A DNA stretch of 64,000 nucleotides from Chelydra serpentina (taxonomy: Eukaryota > Chordata > Testudines > Chelydridae), in the NCBI GenBank assembly GCA_037349315.1, contig JBAIAC010000001.1, forward strand, positions 31,682,001 through 31,746,000. The letters run 5' to 3'. The position numbers and the translations under genes are program-made. The notes beneath the pieces are model-generated. The model made no database searches. It was not told where the DNA came from and saw only the letters and a program-made list of their open reading frames with translations. Below, one piece after another: positions 21,776-35,411 of the stretch (position 1 is its first letter; each line of letters begins with the position of its first letter).

Positions 21776-23020
21776 TTTTTAGATGCTTATCCAAACGCAA
21801 GCTCTGGACCTCAGAGTTTTCCCCATTATTATCCGTGCATGTTTCCACATATAACTGGCATGAAAGCTCAGCATTCTCAAACATTTATTGAAATTCAAAA
21901 CAGCTGTTCAACCTCTTTGTTTGCTGTTGGCATGACCTGTTTCTCTTTCCTGCACACAGTTTGGGGAGAGCAGGTGAGATTTTTCTTCATACAGATATAT
22001 TCACAGGTAAACAAGGGTATTTTTGCTGCAAACCAAAGTATTCATCTTTTTTCTATTTGCAAAGTTTAATTCATCCAGTCGGGCAGATGAAACAATACCA
22101 TGTGAGTCAGGTAACCAATCAGACACCTCCACAGATGATAGTCAAAATGAATAGTTTGTGAATATCCCATGGCATGTACAATGTTCATTCAGATTATTTG
22201 GGTAATACCTGTGAATAACGAAAACATTCCCTGCAACCAAAACTGGACCACAAATGATTCAGAAGCAGAAAGAAGGACTAAACCCATCAGATAATTGATT
22301 TACAATGAGTAGCTCAACAGCTGGAAATGGAGTATTCCTTGATATAGCTTTGAAAGGCTTGAGATGTGCATTTCAGATGCATTTGTCTTTCTTTTCTCTT
22401 CCCTCAGACTCCTCTCTATAAGTAACCCTATAATTTGTCTGCCACCAGAACAGATTGAATAACTTTCATCTCTGAAAACCCCAACCCTTGCTCAATACTT
22501 TGATTTAGCATTTTATGACATCCACACCCGTAATTTATGACTGCAGGGAAACTGAAACATAATCCCTTCATAATCTTCCATTACACTTTCTACCCACTAA
22601 ATGTGCAATTTACTGACACATCTCTGCTTCTTCAATGTGAAAATAATGACTGAATTTTACGAACACTGGTACAAACAATCCCACAGTCCTTCATTCTCTG
22701 TGGGGCATTTCATATTGATCTTTCTTGCCATGCTTAAAGAACTGACTGTGAAAACTCAATTGGCAACTTCGGTTTGTCCAGATCACTACCATCCACGCCC
22801 CACCAGTTTTCAAACATTATGGCAAACTGTTAGCACCCTGGAGTAGTTATGGAAGAACCACTGAAAGTCTGGCAGTTTAGTTCAAATAAGGACAATAAAG
22901 TTTACTGGCCCTCGTGGAAGTGGACAGAATTCCTGTTGACCTCTTATGCTAGGGCTGAAATTGCTCTTGGGTTCTCATTTGAAACTTATCCAGACTGGTT
23001 TATCCATGCCTTGTCATCAT
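21776..23020. other. Unannotated stretch
   Basis: No gene or clear repeat recognised; open frames are short and motif-free. Confidence 0.5.
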
Positions 23021-23285
23021 TAGGAACATGGGATGGTCAGTCTCAAGGTCCATCTAGTCCAGTATCCTGTCCCTGACAGTGGTCAGCATCAGATGTTTCA
23101 GAGGAGGCTGTAAGAACTCCACAGCAGGCAGATGTGGGATAGTTTGACCCCAACATGAGGTACTTATGATCTCTTAACAGTTAGAGATTGGTTTGAACCT
23201 TGAATATCAAAGTTTAATATCCCTTCCAAAATTTGGTAGCATTAACTATTATCACCCTGGCTATAATATGGTGCATTTTTGTGGG
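23021..23285 (-). mobile_element. CR1 3'-end fragment
   Basis: In plus reading: 'aggaacatgggatggtcag', 'aaggtccatctagtccagta', 'tcctgtccctgacagtggtc'. This is the reversed 3' UTR of the same CR1 group as 11662-11985. It fades past 23285. Confidence 0.7.
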
Positions 23286-23475
23286 GCTGTATCATGAAGT
23301 TGCATCCCCATTTCCTGATGCAATGTTATATAAAGCTGCTTGAAACGTTTTTGGTCAAAATTTGTGGTTAAAAATGTTTTCCATTTCCCGCCTATCTGTA
23401 TTGTCATATATTGTCTGATGTAAAGTCATTGCATCGTGGCCATCCACCATTTGGGACTAATTTTTTCATGAGTGA

Positions 23476-23613
23476 GACTAGAATAGGGTTGCCAGTTTTG
23501 ATGGGCGTATTCCTGGAGGTTTAATCACATGACATAATCTTTAATTAAAGATTAGTCTTTAATTCTTGGAGACTCCAGGACAATCATGGAGGGTTGGCAA
23601 TCCTAGGCTAGAG
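23476..23613. mobile_element. hAT-type MITE, 122-bp palindrome
   Basis: The element spans 23484-23605, starting TAGGGTTGCCAG and ending in the complement of TAGGATTGCCAACCC. It is almost wholly self-complementary around 'aatctttaattaaagatt'. Flanks GACTAGAA (23476-23483) and GGCTAGAG (23606-23613) match 6 of 8, as an aged 8-bp duplication. It shares ends with the larger elements at 39058 and 63762. Confidence 0.8.
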
Positions 23614-24534
23614 AGGCAGGAAAAAAGAGGAGAATCACCCATGCTTGTATCTCCATACTGTTCCACTCAATGGTGGTTTTATGACTTTGAAGGTTTCCCT
23701 GCAAGGAGTGCCTCTCAGACCCCCTCAGGATGCCCATCTCCCTTTCATACATGTTCCAGGTGAGGGTGGATTAGGATACGGAGTACCCAAACCCCCTCAG
23801 TACACATGCATATTTACTGTTGGTTACTCTAGCATGTTTACATTTTCTCTACCACCCACATTTGAGTGTTCCCTGCTGATGGGAGGAGCAATTGCTCCCC
23901 ATCACTAGAACCATCAGATAGATCTCTGTGTCCCCCGACAGGTGTAGAAGTTACTGCTAAGACTGGTGCCCTATTTCCATCACTCTTGCTGTATTGGTCA
24001 TGTATTGCTACTGCTGCTGTGGCAAGTGGCGGAGCATAATCAGCAGCAGATTAAACTACAATCTGACCAGATCCACAGAAAGACAGAATGGCCCTGATAC
24101 CTCCGTGTTGTAGCCCTCTCCTGATAGACAGTCATTGGCACAGCTGAGGCCAGTCACTCTGACCCATGGCTTGGTTCCCTGGCAATCCCTGCAACGAGGG
24201 CAGACACCTGTGCTAGATAATCTGCTCTAGGACAGTTTAACCCTCTCCCTGCTAACGGATGAATGTGAAATACTCCCCCACACCCATATCAGGAATAGAG
24301 AGAAAGACTTTTGAGAAAGGGGTCTAAGTTCTCTGATGAAGCAGCTTCTTTTCATGCCTCTGTATAGCATCTGTTGGCCAAGAGAGAGATGCATAGTCAG
24401 GTTTGTGAGGTTTTGTGCCATGGGACAATGACCTAACAAACATTGCATCTGGATTTTCAGAAGCCTGGATAATTCTATCACCACTAATAATCTTTGCAAT
24501 TGTGTATGCTCAAGGTAAATCATGGGTGAGGGCA
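23614..24534. other. Unannotated stretch
   Basis: No gene or repeat recognised. Confidence 0.5.
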
Positions 24535-24730
24535 TAAGCCCATTGCTACAGGAGGTCAGGAAGGAAATTTCTGCCCCTGCCCCTGCAATGGGCAGTATTG
24601 CAAATTTGGCTGGGTGTATTATGGAGGGAGTGAAGTCATCGTCTTCTGAAACATCACATATGTGAAACAGTGAGACACAGGATTTTGGAGTTGATGGACC
24701 AATGGCCTATGACTGTATGTCAAAGGAAAG
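24535..24730 (+). mobile_element. Old CR1/L3-like 3' fragment
   Basis: 'ggaggtcaggaaggaaattt', later 'cttctgaaacatca' and 'gttgatggaccaatggcct' follow the order of an old CR1/L3-type 3' UTR. Very diverged. Confidence 0.5.
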
Positions 24731-24839
24731 GTGGGCTTGTGCTGACAGCACAGGCTTGGGACTCTGCAGAGCTGGCACCTGTTCTCAGTTGTATCACATC
24801 CTCATTCAGTCCTCCTGTTGATATACAAAAGGAGTTTTG

Positions 24840-24990
24840 CCATAGACTTCAATGGTAACAGAACCAGACTCTTAACTTCTCCATGACTCAGTTTCCCCAT
24901 CTGTAAATTGGAAATAATGATGCCTGTCTCATAAGAGGGTAATTTAACCAATGTTTGTAACCCAAAGATGTGGATGCATAGACGTATAGC
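24840..24990 (+). repeat. MIR-like SINE, 3' half
   Basis: 'ttctccatgactcagtttcc', 'ccatctgtaaattggaaata', 'atgcctgtctcataagaggg' is the central and 3' part of a MIR-like SINE. Confidence 0.65.
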
Positions 24991-25183
24991 ATTATTGAAA
25001 GCTAGCAATAAGATTCACCCCTATGCAGAGGGCCAGCAAAAGCCATAAGCACCCCTTAAGTGGGCTTGTGCTGGCCTGCTCCACAGGGGTGAATTTCATC
25101 CTATGTACCTGTTTTTAAAGAAAAAAACACAGCACACCATTAGCAGATGTACCTCAGACACAATGTGTCTGCAGTAAAACATC

Positions 25184-25214
<31 letters not shown>
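25184..25214. repeat. (TG)n-(AG)n microsatellite
   Basis: A TG run passes directly into an AG run: a compound dinucleotide repeat. Confidence 0.9.
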
Positions 25215-27468
25215 TCTAGGTAAAGATTTCCAAGGGACCAAAGGGAATTGGGCACCCAAATCCCATTGTAATTTAAATTCTCCATATTCATTCTTGTTTG
25301 TGGTGATTTCTCCGTCTCTTTTGCTATGGTTATTTAGATTTTGACTTGATTTTTTGAAACAGAAAACTAAACCCCTTTTCAAAATGCAAATAATAATTTT
25401 TTAAAAATGAAGACAGAATGAACTCTGTATCCAGGAATAGTTGCTGCTGATGCTCATGGGGAAATGATTGGCTTGGTTCATACTATTGCCTGTTCCACAA
25501 CAGTTTTATTACTGTATTTCTTCTCCCATTTTCCACCTCCTCACTTTCGCATAATGTAGTTTAAACAGTGGAATCTAGTTTATTCCAGCCCTAGGGTCTC
25601 ACCCTCTCATGTTAAAAAGATATCATTTTTTATAATGATGATATATACATTCCACATACCGATCTCCCACCAACCATTTGCTCTGACTGTTTACATATTG
25701 AGATGCACTTCAGCTTTGGAAAATTTCTTGCAGCCTTCCATTGCCACTGTTTAGGTAGGAGCTACAGTGCTTTGTGCTCTGTGCTTAAGAAGCTAGCAGG
25801 GGGAGTGCAAAGCTCTCATCTCTTCCCTGAGCTGACGTGACCGAGGACACTATAGGGAAAACCTAGCCCCCACTTCTATGGCTGTGGATGTCTCCCCAGT
25901 GATGGAACTGGTGCAGTTCAATGTACAAGGGGGAGCTGGATTTGTGCACACTGCCATGGCATTGACCTTGCTCCATGAGAGCTTTCTTTGCAACACTGCT
26001 GTGAGAATGGAATCAGGGAAAGCTCAGAGGTTCTGCCACAGTAGGACTCTTCAGGCCTACTGCCCCCACATTTTGGTAGGGACACGGTGGGGCCACAGTG
26101 GGTTGCTTCAGCCTGGGGGGATTCCTTCCTTCACACCCCTGCACTCTCATGCACCACTCAGGCTGGGAACTGGGTTCTGGATTTGGCACCTAGGCTCCAA
26201 AGGAGGAAGATGAACCAAAAAAACCCGAACAAAGTGGCACTAAATTTCAAGCTCCCGTTGAAATATAGGGGAAAATAAACTTGCTATATGTTAAGGGAAT
26301 AAAGAGCCTGATCCTCGAAGTGTGGAGCTCCCTGAGCCGCAGGGAATGAGAGATGAGGGCACTCATAGAACATCTCTAAAATACTGTTTGCAGTTTTGTT
26401 GCAGAGTTGCTTTAGAGACTTCTAAGTGGTCCTATAATTACAAATAATGGAAATCATTATACTTAAAACTATTTTTTTTTAAAGAGTAGTTGACTTGATG
26501 CAGAAAACTGAATTTTATTCTGCAAATTTTAACATGAAAAAGTGAAAGTTAGGGTGTGCTTTCACAAGAATTCACAAGTTTTGTCAAAGCTGACATTTTT
26601 CATCAATGAATCCAGTTTGCCAGGGATAAACATTAGGCTAAATCCCATGTTGGAACTAATACGAAAATGTTTACACACGTCATAAAGGTAAAAACAAAAA
26701 CAAAAAATTGCAACTGTTGCAGAGAAATGTCACTGCATTTGTGGCAAAACTGCATTTTTAAGTTTGTGTGAACTTGCCATTCTTATTTCGTAGGAAAACA
26801 GGGAACACTTGGAGACAAAACCCATCACAAATTTTGTCTTTTGCAAAAAAGGACTAAAAAAAGAAGCCTGGTCTCTTTGCAACAGTTGTCCTGGCAGCAA
26901 CACTTATTTCTACACACTCCGTACCTGTCAGTGTCCCCTTTCAACATAAAACATTAGAAGATTAGTATATTTTAAAATTCCCCATGGATTTATTTCTTCA
27001 AAGGTGCACAGTTTGCCACCAATTAGTCTCTACCTGTTTTCAGGCTCCAAGCCAAAGCCCTCCTCCACATGATGAGGTATTTCAGCTTCTTTCCCTGAAA
27101 TCAGCACAGTTCCTTCAATCTGCTGTTTCCTGGAGCTGAGATATTTCTTTTTTCATTTGTTTTTAGTTGTTTTAAACTGACACTACGTTCAGAAGTCAAG
27201 CTAACTGTGCTTAGAAACTTTCCAGTTCTCCCTGAGATAGCTAGAGGCTGATCATTCCTCCTCTGTATTTGCAGCATTCCCTATCTATGCAGCCCTTCAT
27301 CTGGGTTTCTAAATCGGTACCCATCATCGCAGGATCAGAGACTCAGATCCCAAAGGTATTTCAGCTCCTAACTTCCGCCTCTCTTTGAGGATCTGGGACA
27401 GAGTGCCTTCTAAGGGTAAAATAGTGACAGCAACATTGTCCTCCATACCCTCTTGACAGGGAATGCTA
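25215..27468. other. Unannotated stretch
   Basis: No exon recognised over about 2.2 kb. A small 'agcctgatcctcgaagtgtg' piece near 26305 resembles the 'gatcctgcaaggtgctgag' palindrome. The rest is A/T-rich and unremarkable. Confidence 0.45.
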
Positions 27469-27691
27469 TACAGGGGAGTCTCATCTTACGCGGGGGTTAG
27501 GTTCTAAAGTCAGTGCGTAAGGCGAAAATCGCGTATAGTCAAACTCCCCTTGAGTGGAATGGTGGGCGGAATCACCCGCACTACAGGTACAGTATTTAAA
27601 TTGTTATTTTTCTCTATTTTTGTTGTTTTCGCTGAGCGCATATAGCTGAATTTGCGTAAGTTAAATGCGCGTATGATGCGACTCCACTGTA
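27469..27691. mobile_element. pogo/Tigger-like MITE (219 bp)
   Basis: The element spans 27471-27689 between TA dinucleotides (27469-27470, 27690-27691). Left end CAGGGGAGTCTCATCTTACG and complement of right end CAGTGGAGTCGCATCATACG are a clear inverted repeat. The TA target and CAGKGGAGTC ends identify the pogo group of Tc1/mariner. Noncoding. Confidence 0.85.
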
Positions 27692-28079
27692 AATACTGGA
27701 GCAATTTTACTTAGCTATCTAAGGCAGCATTTCCAAACACGTGGACTACAGCGACGTTGTTAGTGGTCCTCAGAGAGCTGCCTGGTCACATGGTGCTGGC
27801 TCCGCCTCCTTGTTTCCAGCTGCTAATGATGTTAGACAGATAAAACATATTAAGCACTTTCCTAATATTAATTTAATAGGTAAGTAATTGCTGGAAACGC
27901 CATAGGGATGTTCCGTGGCTGCCAAAGGGAGAGGAGATGGTGTCCACAAGGCAATCTTTCTATGTCCAAAAAGGTTTGGGAATTGCTGCGCTAAGGTTAT
28001 GAACAAGGGTGTATGTGCAATTACTGTAGATGGGAAAAAATAAATGCCTTGGGGAAGGACAGCTAGAGCGGTAGCCAGT
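27692..28079. other. Unannotated stretch
   Basis: No gene or repeat recognised. Confidence 0.5.
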
Positions 28080-28112
28080 TAGAGAGAGAGAAAGAAGAGA
28101 GAGAGAGAGAAA
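28080..28112. repeat. (GA)n microsatellite, imperfect
   Basis: An AG run interrupted once by 'aaag'. Confidence 0.9.
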
Positions 28113-29414
28113 TCCACAAGTGGTTCTGTTAGGGGATGGAGATCTCCAGCTCACCCCTCCCTCCCTTGGAAAAGCACAGCGCTACCACACCCGGCTGGCG
28201 AGGGTCCCAAACTGAAAGCCTAGTGATGAATGGCAAAGTCTGCGGAGTCTAAACTTGGCAGCAATTCTGAATGCTGAGGGCAAACCAAAAGCCCGTCAGT
28301 GTGAGACCAGTGAAGACTCAATGGGAGCCCTGCTTTTTCTGAACACGGAATGAGGGTGACCTATTTGAGAATAAGGAAAACCAGCATAATCCCTACAGCT
28401 GCTCTCTCTCTGTGCTGCACTGCAGAGCTTCCACCTAGAAGCGTCCCCAGCCCTCTGCTGCCTGGCTTCCTGCTACAGCTTTGAAGAAACAGCGCACATA
28501 TTGGCACAAGCCTTGCTTCTCAGATGTCATGGTTCTCAGGCCCCTGACCCCTTTAGCTTGTGTGTTGCTCTAGGACCTTTACAATTACAGCCTGTGCATA
28601 TCTTAGGCCCCTGCCCCTTCGCTGGCTGTGCATTCCTTTCAGCACAATGCCCCTTTGGCCTGCACGTTCCTCTTCGGTCATTATTTAATCATGGGGGATT
28701 ATATGAAAGTTGGGCTGGCTTTTTCATTTCTGAAACCAGCCGTGATGCCTGGAAACGAGGATGATTACAGGGGATAATTACACTAGCAAGGAGAATGCAC
28801 AATGAATTTTCTGTATAGTGGTGTCATGAAGAAGTTGCTGTTGCTGTGAATGGATAAGAAGGGCAGCAACAGGGAAGCAAAGAGCATATGTGTATAAGCA
28901 CGGATAAATACACTGGAGTGTTTACTTCATTGTCTGAGACCATCATAAAGATGGCTTCATTCTCTACTCTTATCCCAGGCTGGTTTTAAGAGGAGAGAAA
29001 GTATGTTCTATGCCTTCATGCATTGATGAGAATCTCAAAACGTTTGGGGTTCAGAGAAGCACCCAGCAGTGATGAGGATGCTCATCTGAACCTCTCAGAT
29101 GATCTGGCTGGAGATGTCACAAGAAAAGGCTTTCCCCAGAACTTCCTGCTTCCCAGCTGAGACAGAATTAACACAAGCACAGCCTCTCCTAGGGGGTTTG
29201 GGCACATTTGCTTCAGCTCCTGGCAAGAACAGAATGAAAACAAACACTAATTAGAACGGTTTATGAATCTGTAAAATGGTTCAAGTTCTGTAGGTGCTCA
29301 CAAGGCCAAGGGGGTCTGAGAGTTGTCTTGGTTTTTTTTCTCAGTTGGCTTCCCATTGGAAGCTGCATCATCATGAGATTGGCAGAGACAAAACAAACTT
29401 TAAGGGCCTACGAA
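28113..29414. other. Unannotated stretch
   Basis: No gene or repeat recognised. Confidence 0.5.
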
Positions 29415-29640
29415 AAATTGTGTAGTCTAGTGGTGAAGGGACACAACTGGGAATAGCTGTGAGGTCTACTGACAGCTCTTCCACTGACCTGTAGTGTGAC
29501 GATAGGCAAGTTACTGCAACTCTCTATGCTTCTGTTTCTCCTTGTCTATTTAGATTGTGATCTCTTTGGGGCAATGACTGTCTCTTGTATTATAGTAGCA
29601 CAAATGGGCCTCCAATTAAGATTGGGACTTTTAGATGCTA
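29415..29640 (+). repeat. MIR-like tRNA-derived SINE
   Basis: 'tctagtggtgaagggacaca' (A-box-like), 'cttccactgacctgtagtgt', 'gataggcaagttactgcaac', then the tail 'agattgtgatctctttgggg' and 'caatgactgtctct'. The B box is decayed. Same type as 18855-19150. Confidence 0.7.
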
Positions 29641-32600
29641 CCATATTATAAATAATTTAAATAAAAAAATAACTGATAGAGAAAGATGAGGGTGGAATAA
29701 CTCAGATAAATTCCTTCAGATCTTCACAATTTTCATCTCAGCAGACAACCCTTGAAACACCAAAGCCAGTTGGTTAGAAAGAGAATTTCTCTCTCAGCTG
29801 CTTACATGAAATCCTAACTAGAGTCAAAGTCAGACAAGATCCTTGCTATGAAAGGTGGTGGGTAATAATTTCTACTGTCCAACAGCAACCTAAATATAAA
29901 GTGAATCACAAAACCTAGCAAAATCTTAAATTTCTTTCACTGTATTGATTTGTTCCTCCCGCCCCCCAGGGTAGCTGTTCCTTGAAGTTTAAATAAAAAG
30001 CTGAATGTCTTTGTGTGTGTGTGTGCGGGGGGGTGGGGGGGGAATGCTTAATGGCGACACACAGTAGTGAGGGTTTTTTTTTCCAGCTTTCATTCCACTG
30101 CTGGGGATACAAGGCTCCCTGGGAATGTTGGAGTTAATAAGGTGCTGTGGTTAGGCACATGATTAGGCTCAACCATGGTTTCTAGACCTAAAGGCTAGTG
30201 TGGGTAGCAGGATTTGAATGTGAGTGTGTAGATAGATATAGAGAGATGAGTGCTTGTATTACATCAGTATTAAGGACAAATTCAGAGGTGATGGCTAAGT
30301 AGTATAGCTCCTATAGACTCATACTTCTCTAGGCCACACCCACTTGCTAATATCTACCTGAGTGTAAAGGAATCTTAGGATGTGATCCAAAGCCCATTGG
30401 AGTCAATGGGAGTCCTTAAATTAGCATAAATGACACTTCAAAGAGCACAACTGATCTATTCTAACACACACCTTCCTACACATCTCCCTCAGTGTTTAAT
30501 CACGTTTGTTCTCAGACTTCTCTCTTCTGGCCTCTCAGCATGAGCTTAGACTCACTTGTGCTTTGATAGACTCAGCAGGCTAAATTCCAAGGTGATGCTT
30601 ACACGAGGAGGATGTCAGTTGCACACTGGGAAGTTGGTGTGCGTCTACGGACTGGATTGTGCAGCCAACCTGTACTCGTGTTGGGGAGCCTTTGAAGCCA
30701 ATGTGACTACTCTTGGGAACGAAAACTCACTAATGTCAGGGTTTCACAATCCAGCTCTAAGCAAGGGCCTGATCTTGTTGAGTAGTACTTTATACAAATA
30801 CTCACATGTGTATCAAGGTGCTACTCATCATAAGTAAGGGAGTCGGAACCAGGCCCTTAGTAAGTACATTTAAAGCCATCTGTATGATAAGTAGAAGGGA
30901 ATCTAGAGGGTATCTGAGCTGATCCAATATACAGCTTAGACTCCCCAGTGTTGCATCCTTGCTCTCTACACAGCATTAAGACTATAGGGAAACAACACCG
31001 GCCCAGCTGGCTTCCAAATAACCGTGGTTATTAACCTTGTACAAATATACATGGCTTAGCTACTTATGTACATTGCTGCTGTGGCAAGCATTCTATATCA
31101 GCCCTCTAGACTTTAGAAGGCATCATAGAAGTCAGGAACCTCAGGTGAAAGAAGACAGAAAACATGTAGTAGACGGAAAAGTTACTCGCTTTAAAGTTTA
31201 AAGGAATTTGGCTGCAACTTTCATTCTGATGAGACATTGAGATCTCCAGTAGAAGGTCTCCATCAGATATTAGTCTGTTCCTTAATTATTCTTTCCACTT
31301 GTCTCAGAAATAAATAACCTGTGGTTATTAAGTCTTACATTTCCCAGAAAAATGTTCAGATGTATTCAGGACTGAAGAGACGGTTGGAGGTAAAGCTGGG
31401 GGAAGAGAATAGAAAAGACCCCCTCTCATCTGACTGTGTCTGATCTTGCAGAAGAGACACGCAGTATCACAAGCTTGAGTTCTGTGGCTTTTGCATCCTG
31501 ACATGATGATGTTGGAATCTCAGGGCCAGCCCAGAAGAGCTTGTGCTCCAGGAATCTATCCATTGAGCACAAGTGGGAGGAGAAGGCTAGAACCTTTAAG
31601 CACAGAGCCTAGGAAAAACCAAACAAATAAGGAAAAAGTTATCAGTGCTTTCAAAGATGGGATGGTTTGAGTTCTGCGTGAAATTTCAGGTCACATCCTG
31701 TTTTATATGAACGAGTTCACTTACCCCTAATATCTAGAGCAAAGAGGTGGAGATAAGACAAACTACTGGATGCTCATAACAATGTCTCACCTTGGATCAA
31801 GATGGACCATTGCGTGCTGGGACATTAAAGCTTTTGTGGGCTGCTTCTTTATATTAAAGAGGTGGATGGCTGTCCACATTTCAGTAGGCTGATACTTTCA
31901 TCACTGAATTAAGTCATCCGCTAACTTGGAACAAAACAAGCATCTCACAGCCTTGTGTCTGAGCCCATCCTGGAATCTGCAGCTTCCCGTGGACTGTTCA
32001 ACATGCAAGATATGTGAATACTCAACATGCCAGTCAAGTCATTTTGATGTAGCATTTCTCTCTTTGAGGGCCTCTCAACTGTCCCAGCTAGCACACTATA
32101 TAAAAGGTGTCTTAACAGTCAGCTTTCCTGCCCAGTCACTCTCATCACTGAGAGTTTAAGGACCCAGCTCTATCTTTTGCTGTGCCATCCCATAGCCTCT
32201 ATCCTTGCTGCCAGTGAGTCCTGGCATTTCTCAATCACTGTGACATACCAGTATGGATAAAGGCAGAGCTGGCAGCTTCTTTCGGAGGAACCCACGTGGC
32301 TTGGCATTCTGTCAGGGCACAGATGTTCCCCAGTCTCGCATGGGATATCAGGATAGAGAAACATCTTTACCAGAAATGTGGCTGAAACAGCTCGAAAGAG
32401 CGAGCATTGATACACACAAGGGTTGCCAGCCTCCACTCCAGAAACACAGACTGTTTGCTGAGCTGCCTCTGGGTCTGGTGTGTGTTCTGATTCTCCTGCG
32501 GCTTGTCACATTGGAGACAGCAAGACACCTTAGATATCTGAGTCTCGGATAGTTCCCTTGCCTGGCCTCTGTAGATTTGTCTTTTTCAGAGGGAAAGTGC

Positions 32601-35023
32601 TGAGGACACTGATACTACAGCTTGGATCCCTTTTGATCTCAAAGCACTGTCTCTGCCAAACAAGTCTCATTTCCTCAAGTGGTGAGGGACTGTTGCAGGA
32701 ACAGATGCTGGCAAGAAAGATCTCTTAGACCTTCACCACCAAAGGAAGTGAAAGACTGAATCTGGGGCTCAAACCCAAATTTGCTGCTTGCTAATACATC
32801 TCATTTTGTTTTTGCAATTTTGGTGAGGGTCTGGTAGCATGTCAAAAGCCAGGCATAATGAGAGCAGATGCTCTTCTTTCTCAACACAAGTCTGCCAGTG
32901 CAAGCTGGTCTGGCCCCGCCACTCTCTGCAGTTCCAGTACTACTCAACCACCATTTCTCCCCCAACCGCTGTACCAGTTCTTCCCGTCCTAGCCTCCCCC
33001 ACACAGAGCAATCCCAGTGCACCCTGCCCTGATTTGTAATAGCCCTCTTTTCTACTCCAGCATTAGGTCTCTCCTGAGCAGATGCTGCCAGTAATGGGAA
33101 ATTGGATAAACATCCACTAGAGAGTAGGCCAAAAATCATCAAGACCAGAACCGATTCAAATGATAGAAAAACACTGCATCATGCTAAGATATCTTTGTCA
33201 AGGCACTTCAGAAGTGAATGCCAATTGCTTATTGGCAATGCCAAGCCAACAAACATAAGCTATGAGGCAAACAAGGGAGTTCTCAGGCTTAACCCGAGAA
33301 ATAAAGAGCTGGTGGCATACTTGAAATCTGTTGGCAAGGAGCTCCAAAGAAAAGGTAATAAAGGGCTGGAATAAAACCTGCCACCGAGGATGGCACAGTC
33401 AGGGTTCGGGGAGAATGGTTGAAACCCATAGCCAGAGCAGAATGAACAGGTCACCTCCCCCAGCCAAAGCAGTCTGGTACATTAATACACAATGTTCTCA
33501 TGAGCCTGTAGAATTTCTCCGTTGTGGACAATGCTGATGTTCGGATCACGAGAAGTGAATAGAAATCAGATATAAACTTTCCAGGTTGCAAAGAAGGGCC
33601 CAATTCACCAGGGCAAAAGGAGGCCCCAGGGCTGGAAAACCTGCCAAAAGACAGCTGTGGCAGCCCAAAATGTAGGTAGGTAACATTGGCCAGGATGTGG
33701 ACATAATGAGAACAATGCAAAGAAGCACTGATTTATGGCGTCCCTTTAGCAATCTCCATTGGCAAAACGCCTACTGAGCCCCATCTTCATCAGTAATACA
33801 GAAGTTGGGTACCTGCCCTCACTCCTGGTAAATCAGCCATAGGCTGCAGTGAGCTAGCTGGCACATCCTGCATCTGCCCTGGATAACATGATAACATAAG
33901 CAATGAATCCCAGTTACCGGACACTTTTAGGGACCTATTCTAACACAGTTTTGTTCCTGGTTTTCCCTAATTTTCTGAAAATTCTATGAGCCTAGCCTGC
34001 TTCCTCCCAAGCCCTAAAACATCTTACCCTACAACTAGGGGGGTATCCCACAGCTGGTCATGCTAGGAGGGCTTCTGTGATCGGGCATGACTGTCAGAAA
34101 ACTCATTACTCCCAGTGAAAGATCCATGCCACTGTTCTGAGGATTATATTGGTCCATTTCCAGGATCTGGTGAGTGAACCTAGTGGTGGGAACCATGGGA
34201 AGACTCAAAACCAGTGGCCACTACCTGATATAGGCACATAGTCAATTGTTCGCGCTGTGTGCACTAAGCATTAGTGAAAGTCAGAGGGAGAATCAAGACA
34301 GCCAAACCTACATCCCACTCATATCCACCTACAGCCATGTCCTTTTGATTTCACTCTCCTGCCTGGGACAGTGGAATCTCTCAGACAATCCAAGTGCAGC
34401 ACTGTCATAACATAGATAGTGGAGAGGACTGCACATTTTTCGTATCCAGGTGGATTAACATAACTCAGTTAGGCTTAAGTGTACTCCAAACAGTTCTGGC
34501 AATTCTGGCACAAACCAGGGATGAACAGCACCAGTGATGGATAATATTCTGGGTTAGTTCTCTGCAAATGTTCTGTTAGTTTCAATCAGTTCAGTAGTTG
34601 GAATGCAGCTGTGGCACAGGAAGATGCCAGCCTATTTCAACCATGGCAACGTGTTCTGGGATAATACCAACAAAGACTTGCAGCAGGAGTGTTTTCTGCT
34701 AACTGGGATTGTGATCAGGAAAAAAGCTTCAGGATAATGGAAAAAATCCTTACATAATTTTGGAGAAATACAAAACAGGAAAAGCAACTAGAATATTAGG
34801 GTCTCACTACATGAAGCAGGGAATGGCAGTAATTTATGGATATGTCAGACTCTGATTTCAGTTATGAAATAAAAAATTACTCAGGATTTACACTAAATTA
34901 ATTGAGATTAGTATCTGTCCCAGGTACAAGCTTTTAAGCATTTCCATTAAAATGTAAACCTCTATTTTTAGGGAGTTCTATTACTTGGTGTTTTCTGGGG
35001 ATTAAATTTATGCATACAAATTC
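29641..35023. other. Long unannotated stretch (5.4 kb)
   Basis: No exon, LINE or element ends recognised. Minor items: a TG run followed by a G-rich run at 30011-30043, and a palindromic piece at about 30770-30860 ('ggcctgatcttgttgagtag' ... 'aaccaggccct'). The longest open frames (up to about 113 codons, e.g. minus 33142-32801) have no family motif. Confidence 0.45.
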
Positions 35024-35411
35024 CCAACTGTAACTGGGTCCTTCGCCGGCCCTCCTACAAACTCAGTCAGAGACCAACCAAAATGCATGCATCAGTGCTC
35101 TTTTATTGTTTGTCAGTTCCCACCACCTGCTATATACATATTCTACAGACCAACACCCTGGGGGACTGCTAGCTTCCCCAGCCAACTGGAATCTAGAGCC
35201 ACATGCTCCTCCCTTTCCTGCACTTCCCCCTCCCTTGCTTCCTTCCTGCCAGCTTTATATGGCTGGCTGACTGGCTAATCAGCCCGCAGGTGCTTTTCCT
35301 CCTGCAATTTGGGAACGGCATCCCCAGCCAGCCCCAATTAATCCCCTTAATTGAAGCTGGGCTAACAGGGGCCCGGCCAGGATCTCCTGGCCAGCACCCC
35401 ATTACACCAAC
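35024..35411 (-). mobile_element. Solo LTR with perfect 5-bp TSD
   Basis: The LTR spans 35029-35406, beginning TGTAACTGGG and ending CCCATTACA on the plus strand (5'-TG...CA-3'). It is flanked by CCAAC at 35024-35028 and again at 35407-35411. Signals run on the minus strand: a TATA box (CCATATAAAG, near 35253-35262) and, about 150 bp downstream, the polyadenylation signal AATAAA (complement of 35102-35107). That order of promoter and poly(A) site is a normal LTR. No internal retroelement sequence adjoins it, so the provirus was lost by LTR-LTR recombination. Confidence 0.9.
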
